DNA of 64,000 nt, from positions 62,001 through 126,000 of the forward strand of contig OU015570.1 of the NCBI GenBank assembly GCA_907165135.1. Direction: 5' to 3'. Source of the DNA: Oikopleura dioica (lineage: Eukaryota > Chordata > Appendicularia > Copelata > Oikopleuridae). A program made the translations under genes and the position numbers. Shown here piece by piece: positions 54,944 through 64,000 of this stretch; position 1 is the stretch's first letter, and each line of letters opens with the position of its first letter. The notes below the pieces were generated by a model. The model ran no database searches. It saw only the letters and a list, made by a program, of their open reading frames with translations, and was not told the DNA's origin.

Positions 54944-55625
54944 ACCCTCCTTTGGCCGGGAAAACCTCCTTTGGCCGGGAAAATTTGCCAAAACTCGGCC
55001 AAAGGAGGGTGACGACTCAAATTATCTCTAGAATGCTCCGATAAGTATGATTTCGTGTTTTTCTCGTCTGAAATCATCTTCGGGGACTAACCCTAACATT
55101 TATTAGAGAAATATTCTTCAAATAAATGAAATTTAGGATACTAAAATAAATTTTTGAGGATTGAATGCGGCTATGTTATTTCGAACGGCCTTCGAAAATC
55201 CCGATTTTAAATTTCTGAGATATCATAACAATGAGCTTATATGCGCTCCGCGCCTGATTTATAAGAAAACTCCCTTATAATGCTGCGAACTTTCTTTACT
55301 TACGCGATGTCAATGATTTTAGCTCATTTTTCGGTTAAGATTTTTGGAATATTTCGAACGCCGATCGAACATTGGCCTCAAAAACCGATTTCGAACGTAA
55401 CCGCCAGCCACCCTCTTCTTACTCTATTCTTATACAGAAATAAATTTCTTTTAATTCAAATTTTTGCCACTGAAATCATCTTTGGGGACTCACCCTAACC
55501 CTTTCTAAAGAAAAATTCTTATAAAATCAACAAAAAATTCCATCGGAGCGTTTCTAGAACAAAACGGATTTGACCCTCCCTAGGCCGGGATTTTTCGGAT
55601 TTTCCCGGCCAAAGGAGGGTACCCG
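54944..55625. mobile_element. Foldback element J (GGCCGGGA / GGGTRACCCTCC ends) holding element F
   Basis: Left hairpin 54944-55012 and right hairpin 55570-55625 are built from CCTCCTTTGGCCGGGAAAA and its inverse. ATCATCTTyGGGGACTmACCC occurs on both sides as a direct repeat (55072, 55477). A target duplication was not found. Confidence 0.6.
55150..55425. mobile_element. MULE-like MITE F (ATTTCGAACG iterons)
   Basis: GCGGCTATGTTATTTCGAACG to CGATTTCGAACGTAACCGCC, an outer plan like D and E (GGCGGCyACGTT). Core GCGCTCCGCGCCTGATTTAT (inverse) at 55246. The duplication is not clear. Confidence 0.6.
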
Positions 55626-55629
55626 ATTT

Positions 55630-56000
55630 TTTTCGAGGCTCTTTATCAAATTTGTGGACATTTTTCAGAAAACAAGGGGACAAAAAATGTCCACAAATTC
55701 CATAAATAACTGTATATTGAACAGAATGAACAGAAAGGCTCCCCGGTTGAGCTTATCGGTGTGGAGGCGTGCGCTAGCAGACAAGCGCTGATAGTCGAGA
55801 TAAATTGCATCCACAACGTCTCTTGAAAAATTCTATATTTATAAAAAGCCAAAATAACATAGAGTTTTACTTAAATACTATCAGCAAAATGTATGTTTCG
55901 CCGAGAAGAGACGCTTTTTGGTTCGTTTATTATTTTTTAATATCAAATTAAATTTAATTTAATGCCCATGGCTGGTAATGGCTAGAAATGCTTACAGTGG
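55630..56000. repeat. U fragment, short repeat and R fragment
   Basis: 55640-55712 is a U right end (GGACAAAAAATGTCC, CTG before TA). 55715-55800 is the inverse of 15005-15130. 55806-55985 is repeat R. Confidence 0.55.
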
Positions 56001-56099
56001 CTTGTTAAAACGATTGGAACAAGGTCTCACTTTTGTCAGATGCTTATCATGTTTCCTTTAGGTTTTCTAGTCAATCAAGCCTCTCAAAAATGGCAAATT

Positions 56100-56450
56100 T
56101 TTGACGGGGATGAGAGAATGGCATTCCGTAAATTTTTTTTGGATCCGTTTCTAAATTTTTTGAACCGTTCCTAATTTTTTAGAAACCGTTGCTGAAAATC
56201 TTGAGCAATAAAGTGGAGAATTGCTTTCATAAAGTAAGGAACCGTTCCTAAAATTTGCGCTAGGGTTAGGATTAAGGTAAGGGTTAGGTGAAGCAATAAT
56301 CTCTTTTCTTTTCTCATAAAACAAGTAAATTTTTATTGAATTAGCTAAAGGGCAGGCGCGAAGCATACGTTTTGTCTTTGGGGCAAGCAAATTGGACTCA
56401 ATGCAAAAAAACTTTGAAAGAACTTGAATTCTTAATAGTGAGGCTTGAAA
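56100..56450. mobile_element. Possible MITE G with AACCGTTCC iterons
   Basis: AAACCGTT/GAACCGTTCCTAA units (56145-56250), a TTAGGG-like tract (56262-56293) and the core GGGCAGGCGCGAAGCATACG at 56351. Ends not resolved. 56000-56100 and 56450-56547 are unassigned. Confidence 0.4.
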
Positions 56451-58370
56451 ACTCTAAGGGTCAGAGAAAACTCATTGTAAGAAAGCTAAAACGATCTTTC
56501 TTTTGAAAGGTTAGGGTTTAATAGTTTTTGAGTTTTCAATGCAATATAAATAAAGTTTGTTTCCATTTTTCCGGACACTTTTCAAATTTTATTCATAAAA
56601 ATCATTTTTTGTAAAAAATGAATCAATCGACGGTTGAATGAGATTGTTTTTGGGCACTTGTTGAGCTTGTTGGTGAGGTTGAAGAAAAGGAGCATCAAGT
56701 TCATCCTCAAAATTCATTTTCTACAATTGTTCCTCGAGTGCGTCTATTTCGCCCACTTCCTCCTCGTCTTCATCAACCTGATCTAGGACCTATCTGATCT
56801 AGATTTCTGGAGTGAACAGAAATCTCAAAATGCAGTTCACTGTTCACTCTAGAACGAACAGCGATTTGAAAATCCTGTTCACTGTTAACTCGAGTAAACA
56901 GAGTGAACTGTTCACTCTGCCAGAAATAAGGAAAAAAATTTTTTGCATAATTTTTAAAGTCAAACTAGATTTTTTGAGCTAAATAACACTTATTCGCCTC
57001 AAAAGAGACGTTGCAAGTAGTGAGACGATAATAAATCGTCTCTCTCGATATATCTTACTGCAAAGTGTATTCTCGTCATGAATTTTTTAAAGAATACATT
57101 CAAGAACAAAATTTTTGCTCTTCCACCACAATTTTTTGCTGAAATTTCGAGTCGACAATAACAAATCTGCTCTAGAATTTGTCAAAACCCGGTGAGAGAA
57201 CAGAGTGAAGAGTTCACTGTTCACTCTACTTTTCAAAATGCTGTTCACTGTTCACTCTAGAGTGAACAGAAATTCAAATCTCTGTTCACTGTTCACTCTT
57301 AGAACAGTGAACAGTGAACAGCTCACTCTGTTCACTCTGAGTGAACAGCAAATTTCGAACCCTGATCTAGGTACCCGCCGAGAAAAATAAGTGGTCGATA
57401 TTCTATCCCTTTTCGAGCAAAATATTGGGACTACCGATGAAAGTAGGGGTTGCCCTGGACTCGAGCCCGAATTAGCGACACAAAGTGTGCCTGTTTCGCT
57501 TTTTCATTAAGCGGAGGACCACGCGGAGCCAGCTGGAAGAATTCCTTTTACGAAAAGAAAATCCTCTCACTGAACCCTTTCATTTTTGGATTTCTTTTTC
57601 ATTTTCTTCGAAAAGCTTTGTAAAGTGATAAAATGATTTTTGTTTGAGGCTTTCATTAATTTTACATCGCAATTTGTAAAGAGCGCTACTTTTTCTCGCG
57701 CCTCTCCGCTCTCTATTTCTCACGCCACGACAGCGCTTACTTCAAGGTCGCATATTAAAATCCGAAGATCTTAAAACAAAAATCTGAAAAACAGGATTTG
57801 TAGAACTGACGATTCTCTACAAGACAGTGTAATTTTCAAAAATTTTGGATGAGAAATGTCGAAGAAAATGTCATTTGAAGGAAACTGGCAACTTTCAGAT
57901 AGTTCCTCTTTGACAATCATTACCAATTTTGCTGTGTTAGTAAAAAAGACTTTGATTATTCAGAATCTTTTTGAATTGTGAAAAAATCTTTATCCGTTCA
58001 GATTTTACGGCCTCGTGAGAAACAGGTTCTGGCGGAGCGCGGATCGAGAGAGCAGCGCCGCGCCGAGGTATACCATTACCCTTAAAACAGAAAGAACTCA
58101 TTTTAATTGGTCATACAAAAGGCATTTGAAAAAAAATTAGATACAAACCATAAAAAAATTAAAAACAGGGACAATATAAATTTTTACATCAGATGGTGCT
58201 GGATGGGGTTGGGGACGCAACTGAGAATGATCAACTCAGTGTTTTCCCAGCCTTAGTCAAAAATTTAAAAATCAAGGGACGGGGCTGAAACGGCCCGAAG
58301 GGCCGTCAAGCCCCTTAAATTTAAAAATCAAGGGACGTGGCTGAATCGGCCCGAAGGGCCGTCAAGCCCC

Positions 58371-59051
58371 TTAAGGGTACGGGTGTCGGCGAGGCTCTAA
58401 CTAGGGCTCAATTCCTCGGGATATGAAAGTGGTGGAAAAAATTCGCCTACATTAGAGCAAAGATTCATCCTAGTTCTACATTTTGTCAAGAGGAAATTCG
58501 GATTAATAAAGATTTTTTGTTTTAAAAATTGGCTCGAAGTCGTGATCTCGACCTAAAATGATGAAAATGGGCCTAAAAGAGGCTTCAATTCCGAAGAAAT
58601 GAGCCTGTAAACATACCTTTTTATATTTTTATGTGAAAATTCAGACTCTGATCTTAATTTTGTCAAGAGTTTTGAGATTGAATTACATTTCGTATGGAAT
58701 TGAATTTTTGAAAAACTATCCTTGTTATTACACCGAAAATTCGCATTTTTGAAACTGAGCTACACATTTTCGGCTCTAAAAACGTTTTAAGACAGATTCA
58801 CATAAAACCGAGAATATCATGATGATCCTCATTCTCCAAGCTTTCTAAAAAGCCCTGGATGAAAAAAATCTGAGCCGAAAATTTTTTTTCGGTTATTTTT
58901 TACGAGAGCATATTTCGTAAAATAACAATGATAGCAGCTGACAATTAATTATGACTCGAGCTTAAATTTTTTGTAGAATTCGATAAAATACTTTGTTTTT
59001 ATCCACATTATATTATTACGGGCGATAAAAAGCCGACACCCGTACCCTTAA
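58371..59051. mobile_element. TTAA-flanked element (GGGTACGGGTGTCGGC ends)
   Basis: TTAA at 58371-58374 and 59048-59051; ends GGGTACGGGTGTCGGC and GCCGACACCCGTACCC. The unoccupied site is TTAA 45446-45449 in the other duplicate. 681 bp, no coding signal. Confidence 0.93.
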
Positions 59052-59111
59052 ATTTAAAAATCAAGGGACGGGGCTGAAACGGCCCGAAGGTCCATCAAGC
59101 CCCTTAAATTT

Positions 59112-59445
59112 AAAAATCTTGATCTGCTCTTGAGGGAGTCGAATATCGCCTTCAAGCTTTCTCTTGGCTCGTTCAAGGTCCATTCGAGACTTTTCTCAAG
59201 CTCGAGGGCGATGTTAATCGACCTGCTGTTCGAGTTTTCCCTTGGACTTGGTGAGATTGACGACCTTTTCTTCTTTTTTTGAAGATCTGGTCGTCTTCTT
59301 GAAGAGCTTTCTTCTCCTTTTGTAGCTTGTTAATGGCCTCGCGAACAGAGGCAAATCCCTCGGAATTGTCCTGGGACTTGTTTTCAGTCGCATGCTTTTC
59401 TTTTTCTATCTTGGCAAGAGTCAGTTCAAGATGAAATAGTAGCAT
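59112..59445 (-). pseudogene. Myosin heavy-chain rod fragment, copy 2
   Basis: Same fragment as 45511-45842. An additional A in the FKK run (one extra T on the plus strand near 59275) shifts the frame before VVNLTKSKG, so the two copies have different damage. Since the difference is a homopolymer length it could be a sequencing error. No other myosin exon is seen in the window. Confidence 0.82.
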
Positions 59446-59756
59446 TATTACCCTCTAAATGTGAGTTTATAGAAAAGAACCTGGTTGAGTGGAGAGCGAT
59501 TTCGCTTAGCGAGGTGAGGGCGCTGGTTCGAATCTCTGTTTTTGATTTTTACCCCTGATTCGAGCGCGATCCCTCGTTTTCTATTGTAAAAATGTCATCT
59601 TATCGCACCACCAAATGTTAAAAACACCACCAAAAATATTTTTATTCAGTTCCGCCATCGCTTTGGTCAAAAGTGAGAGAGAGGTGAGGACATTTTTGCC
59701 TGGGACAACAGCGCCAGGGTGGCCAGACTCTGGCCGCCAGAGATTATCTCCATATA

Positions 59757-62067
59757 CAGTTAATTATGGAATTTTGGACATTTTTGTCCGAAGATTTTCG
59801 CAAAAATGTCCAAAAACTTGCTACAGGCACTTTTGAAAGGTTTCCCAAGAAAACCCCTTAAAATTGCAAAAATGTCCAAAAATTTGATGTCCAAAAATTC
59901 AATAAAAAACTGGTTTGTCCTCGCCTGGTCCAAATCCTCGCCTGGTCCAAATCCTGCCTGGTCCAAATCCTTGCCTGGTCCAAAATTGAAAATGGACCAG
60001 GTAAGGAAATTGGACCAGGTAAGGATTTGGACCAGGCGAGGAATTTTAATTTGAAAAATTTTGAAAACAAAAAATGAGTAACCAGACCAAAACAAATTTT
60101 TCTTGACCCCCATCCGAGACAAAAATTTAAAATTCTGAAAAATTTTGAATTAAATTTCCGTTTTTTCAAAATGTTCTTATAAGTTTTCCCCCTTCGAGAA
60201 TTTTTTTTGAGAGAAGTATTTGAATTCTTTTTAGATTTATAAAGATAACAATAATTTTAAGGCTAAATTGGAGCCAAAAAAGATGATTTATTCCTAAGAA
60301 AATGGTCACGTGGGAAATTTTTCAAAAAAAAAAATATTTTTTCTTGGACTAAAAAGTAGTCCCTGGTGTACCTTATCAGATTTGGGCTGAAAGAACAACA
60401 AAAATTGATGACCAAAAATAACCATTCTGACTTCAGCGGGAACAGTAAAAACGCCTGGTCTGGGACGGCGTGTGCCTTTGATCTTTAAACGGCCCGACCG
60501 TCCCAAACCAGGCGTATTTTTGACCGTCCCAGACCAGGCGTTTTTATTGTACCTAATTTTAAGCCTTCAAGGCTTATATTAAGGGATCCTCCCTGTTTCT
60601 TCAACTCTGTGATAAGGGTCCATGTTTGACATTTTTAGATTCTCCGTTTTCTGAGGATCATTTTGAAGTGTCACAAGACCCCCTTACAAACATCTTTCCC
60701 CGAGATCTTGGCCTTCAAAAGTTGCAAAAATGAATATAAAATGTACTAAGCGTGAAAATCGGATTTTTTCGGTTTTTAATGACATCTAAATATGCCATAT
60801 AAGGGGTCTTTCGAAAGCTTACCGAATCTGCCAATTTAGAAAATAATAACCGCATTAGAAATTTTTGCCCATTGGCGCTAAAAAGCAATGAAAGACCAAA
60901 AAATGCCAAAAATGGATAAAAATAGTTGTTCAAAAGAAATTTTCTAAGCCCGAATCGGCTGAATTTCTATTCAAAAATTGCCTAAAATGGCGTTTTTCGA
61001 ATTTCTTGAGTTTTCCCTACCTCATAGAGGTAGGTTTGCCTTGAGCAAAATATATCTCTGTACTAGAGAATAACAGATAGCACACCAGCTTTCAAAAGAG
61101 CTATTGAACGTCCCGATTCATAAGCCCAAATCGGCTGAATTTCGAGTCAAAGATGGCCAAAACGGGGGAACCCTTTAGGCTTTATCAGGCTCTGAGCTTT
61201 CAGAAATCTTAGTGCAAACCCGTTTTTGGCCATCTGGGGCGCTAAAAATTGGGTTGAAAACTGGAAATTCCGGAAAACTCGACGAGCTGGCCTTTTCAGA
61301 GGTCATTGAGCTGAGCTGAGCGTACCCTAATTAGAGCTGAGCTGAGCCGTTTTTAACTGTGCTTTTAGTAGTCAAATTGTGTTATAAATTATAACTTATA
61401 ATCATTCAGCTAAGCTAAGTGATAATTGTCTGAGCTGAGCAGATCAGATCATTTTCAAGAATCCTTGTCGAGCAACTGCTGGCTCAGCTCACTCAGCTCA
61501 GCTAAGCAAATTTGCTTCTAGGTTTTCTTAAACTGTATCATATAACCCCCCAACTTAGAAAACCGGACTTTCGGCCATTATAAAAAGTCAGCTGAATGGT
61601 GATGCAAGAGAAAAGTTTTCTACAAACGAGTAGAGCTTCTTGTCTAGGATGGGACCAGAAAAAATCTCACAAAATCTAAAGATTTTTGAAGTTCCTTCAA
61701 AAGGATTTTTTTTGTCGATTCGCGACATTTCCCCATTATTTTCTTATTTATCAAGTGAAACTTATAAGAACATTTTAAATGTTTATAATAATTTAATAAA
61801 AAAACGGAAATTTAATTTTAAATTTTTCAAAATTTCAAATTTTTTGTCTCGGAGGGGAGTCAAGAAGAAATTTGTTTTGGTCTGGTTACTCATTTTTTGT
61901 TTTCAAAAATTTTTAAAATTCAGATTCCTCGCCTGGTCCAAATCCTTACCTGGTCCAAATCCTCGCCTGATCCATTTTCGATTTTGGACCAGGTAAGGAA
62001 TTTGGACCAGGTATGGATTTGGACCAGGCAAGGATTTGGACCAGGCGAGGACAAACCTAAAAAACTG
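59757..62067. mobile_element. TA element U split by MULE B
   Basis: Left part 59757-59911, right end CTG at 62065-62067, TA at 59755-59756 and 62068-62069. Without MULE B it equals the 46160-46317 copy. Confidence 0.9.
59912..62057. mobile_element. MULE-like foldback element B, copy 2
   Basis: GGTTTGTCCTCGCCTGGTCC ends; exact 9-bp duplication TAAAAAACT at 59903-59911 and 62058-62066; unoccupied site 46308-46316. Iteron hairpins 59920-60050 and 61925-62050. Compared with copy 1 it has about 650 extra bp in the middle, including a CGCCTGGTCTGGGACGG foldback (60450-60547) and unassigned DNA (60560-61190). The AGCTGAGC array is shorter. No transposase visible. Confidence 0.93.
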
Positions 62068-62402
62068 TATGGAGATAATCTATTTTTCCCGGGCAATGCT
62101 TTTCTTTCATCGGTATAGTAAACAAGTACCCAGAAGTTCAATCCCGGGTTCAAAATTTCGAAAAAGTTCATCTTCCGGTAACTAGAGAGCATCAAAGTTC
62201 AAAAAATCAGTTTTTCTAAGAACAATATTTTCTTATTGTAACCATGCGAATGTACTATTCCGACCTTAAAAACTCGATTTTAAGATAAAAGTTTGAAAAC
62301 AAAGATGCTCTTAATGCGGGGGTTAGAGTCTGGAGAGGGCCATTTACGGCATTATTGGGGACCAATAATGAGAATTTTCAAAAATCATTTTTTCAATTTA
62401 CA

Positions 62403-62434
62403 ACCTAACCCTAAGCCTAACCCTAACCCTAACC
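62403..62434. repeat. Interstitial telomere-like tract, copy 2
   Basis: Same as 46659-46690, including the AAGCC variant, as expected for a duplicate. Confidence 0.8.
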
Positions 62435-62936
62435 TTGGGGAATGATTAAAATATCATCAAAAATATCAACCTACGCGTTCTTTAAGCGTAATATTCTTAA
62501 ATAAAGCGGAGGACCTTTGCTCATGTCTTCCACCAGAAGAGGACCCTCTTCTTGGAAAAAGAGTTTATCCCTTCTCTAGAAGCGTAGGTTAATATTTTTG
62601 ATGATTTTTCTCCAATCCCCAGAGATTCGAATGCACTCTTTCAGAAACTGGTGACCTAACATCACTGTAACCTTACTGTAAGGTGTGAAAGGCTTGACAA
62701 AATTTAATGCATTTTTCAAATCTTCATTTTCCATACCAATTGCGATTTTTGGTCTTCAGACCCGCCTTCAATCCCAACTCTCCATCATAAATAGAAAAAA
62801 ATCTCCGAAAATTTCCGCTTGGTGGGGGTGTAATTCTCTCATTTTTTGCCTAAGAAAATATTTCGTAGCGAATTTCCTCATAAAGAGTCATGGGCGGCTC
62901 CGGGCAAGAGTGATCTCCCCTCCGAGAGAGGGATAG

Positions 62937-64000
62937 TAGTATATAGCGTAGCTGGGGTCCTTGTGCAGAGGCCTCTTCGCTATTGGCTTAAAAATTTTGG
63001 CGCGCGATTCAAATTTGTGCACTAGAAATGTAATTTCTCAATTCAGGTAAAAAATGTTCTCTAAACCTATCATTACCCATGTGCTCATAAATTGGGTGAC
63101 TATCAACTCTCATCTTTTCAATTTTTGCAAATTAAATTTATTCATTTTTTCAGAACTCGTCTTTATGGTCTTTGGCTCTTTGGCTCGCTTTTCCAGATTC
63201 TGTCTTGTAGTAAGTGTTAAAACAAGTGTATATGCTTTATCACCCTTTTCTAGAGCTGAGAACTTCTTCTGCTAATTCTCGGATGACGATTTTATGGTTT
63301 GCGACTGGCATCTTTAATTTCGGGGCTAATCAGGTAATTATTCAGCGCGTAACTTACTTGATTATCGATTCGTTGCGCTCCAATTGATTTCACTTTCAGC
63401 ATAAAAGAACTCGGCTGCAGAGCGATTCACAACATTTGCTAAAATGACTTCGTGAAAAATAGAGGAATTTTTATGCTAGAAATATAAAATGACTTCGCGT
63501 AATCTAGCATCATTCTTGAGATAAAAATCAGATGAAATGAACTCGTAACCAATTTGACCGTTGCTATATTAAATAAAAGATAATTTTTATAAAATGATTC
63601 ACCATTTCACAAGCGCTAATTCCACAAAGAAGAATTTTTTCAGAAAGCTACAATGAAAATTTTCAAAAGAGGACTACAATCAAGTAAGTACAGCATCTTT
63701 CCGAATACAGACTCATCATATTTTAAGTAAAATGCAGCGACTGATGCAGGGGTCTGGATTCGCTTTGCGAATTCGCTCATGAGCGTAGCGAAGCAGAGCG
63801 AAGCGAAGTCGCTTCGCTTTCGCTTTTGAAATTTCAATTCGCTTCGCTTCGCTTTCGCTTTTTACCAAAAATTTTCGCAAAAATTTCGCTCTTAACAAAT
63901 CGTTCTAAGAATTGAATATTTTGTTATTTTCATCTGCTTTAGCGAAAGCTTTACTGAGAATTTTGCTTATTGAACTTAATTTGCACTATTCAGAGTTTTG
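62937..64000. other. Apparently unique flank with a GCGAAGC foldback
   Basis: 62937-63750 matches no other part of the window and has none of the repeat ends; no convincing ORF or splice structure is visible by eye. 63760-63880 is a dense GCTTCGCTTTCGCTT / GCGAAGCGAAGC foldback like 13245-13290, which gives basic, low-complexity frames on the minus strand that are not genes. Confidence 0.4.

Larger units (their letters stand above)
56548..62936. repeat. Segmental duplication, copy 2 (partner 43535-47202)
   Basis: Same order as copy 1: L at 56790-57380, unknown stretch, hairpin array 58270-58370, TTAA element, myosin relic, pol III-like boxes, U, MULE B, telomere-like tract. It ends at GAGAGAGGGAT, where copy 1 continues toward the hAT element. 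Confidence 0.93.

Noticed and set aside
63640-63898. Lysine/arginine-rich minus-strand frames at the window end
   Set aside because: They translate GCTTCGCTTTCGC simple repeats; the same kind of frame appears at 13236-13532.

Overview
The window is eukaryotic and almost wholly made of mobile DNA: AT-rich, no operons, no rRNA, no convincing tRNA and no intact host gene. Most apparent reading frames are translations of repeats. Two clues point to a chordate, perhaps a tunicate such as a larvacean: a decayed myosin heavy-chain fragment with the chordate-type rod wording ([28 protein letters not shown]) at about 45.5 and 59.1 kb, and short interstitial CCCTAA/TTAGGG tracts. The taxon is inferred, not proven.

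Layout. 1-1.86 kb: minus-strand LTR-retrotransposon remnant (gag with three zinc knuckles, ATGA overlap, DTG protease) split by a TTAA-flanked element. 1.9-5.8 kb: TA-flanked pogo/Tc1-like elements and a large foldback element. 6.4-8.35 kb: nested Mutator-like (MULE) foldback elements. 8.5-11 kb: an LTR-like insertion and a second gag relic carrying a hAT MITE. 11.1-14.5 kb is duplicated directly at 20.4-23.8 kb (unknown decayed ORF, hAT MITE, three MULE families). 14.6-20.1 kb: further repeats and another nested MULE. 23.8-32.2 kb: retroelement fragment, composite repeats, and an inverted copy of 1.9-5.1 kb, now holding a MULE. 32.23-43.08 kb: a palindrome of about 10.85 kb centred on a MULE iteron hairpin. 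43.5-47.2 kb is duplicated directly at 56.5-62.9 kb (foldback, hairpin array, myosin relic, pol III-like boxes, telomere-like tract). Between them lie a long-TIR hAT, a third copy of the nested MULE/LTR block (48.4-51.5 kb) and further foldback elements. 62.9-64 kb looks unique.

How the parts fit. Four kinds of DNA transposon can be told apart by target duplication: TA (pogo-like, several with decayed helix-turn-helix ORFs), 8 bp with TAGGG or CAGGG ends (hAT-like), TTAA (piggyBac-like), and 9 bp (8 bp in a few) for foldback elements whose ends carry arrays of a short family-specific unit (MULE-like). Because the window duplicates itself repeatedly, many insertions have their empty target site elsewhere in the window, so order of events and exact ends can be read directly. 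The most unusual signals are (a) three MULE families sharing inner TIR sequence and a 17-bp iteron scaffold while the rest of the iteron differs, (b) a GC-rich core, CAGGCGCGAAGCGCA, inside at least seven foldback families with different ends, and (c) a palindrome whose axis falls in an iteron hairpin. Duplicate copies differ mostly in homopolymer length, so some frameshifts may be sequencing error.
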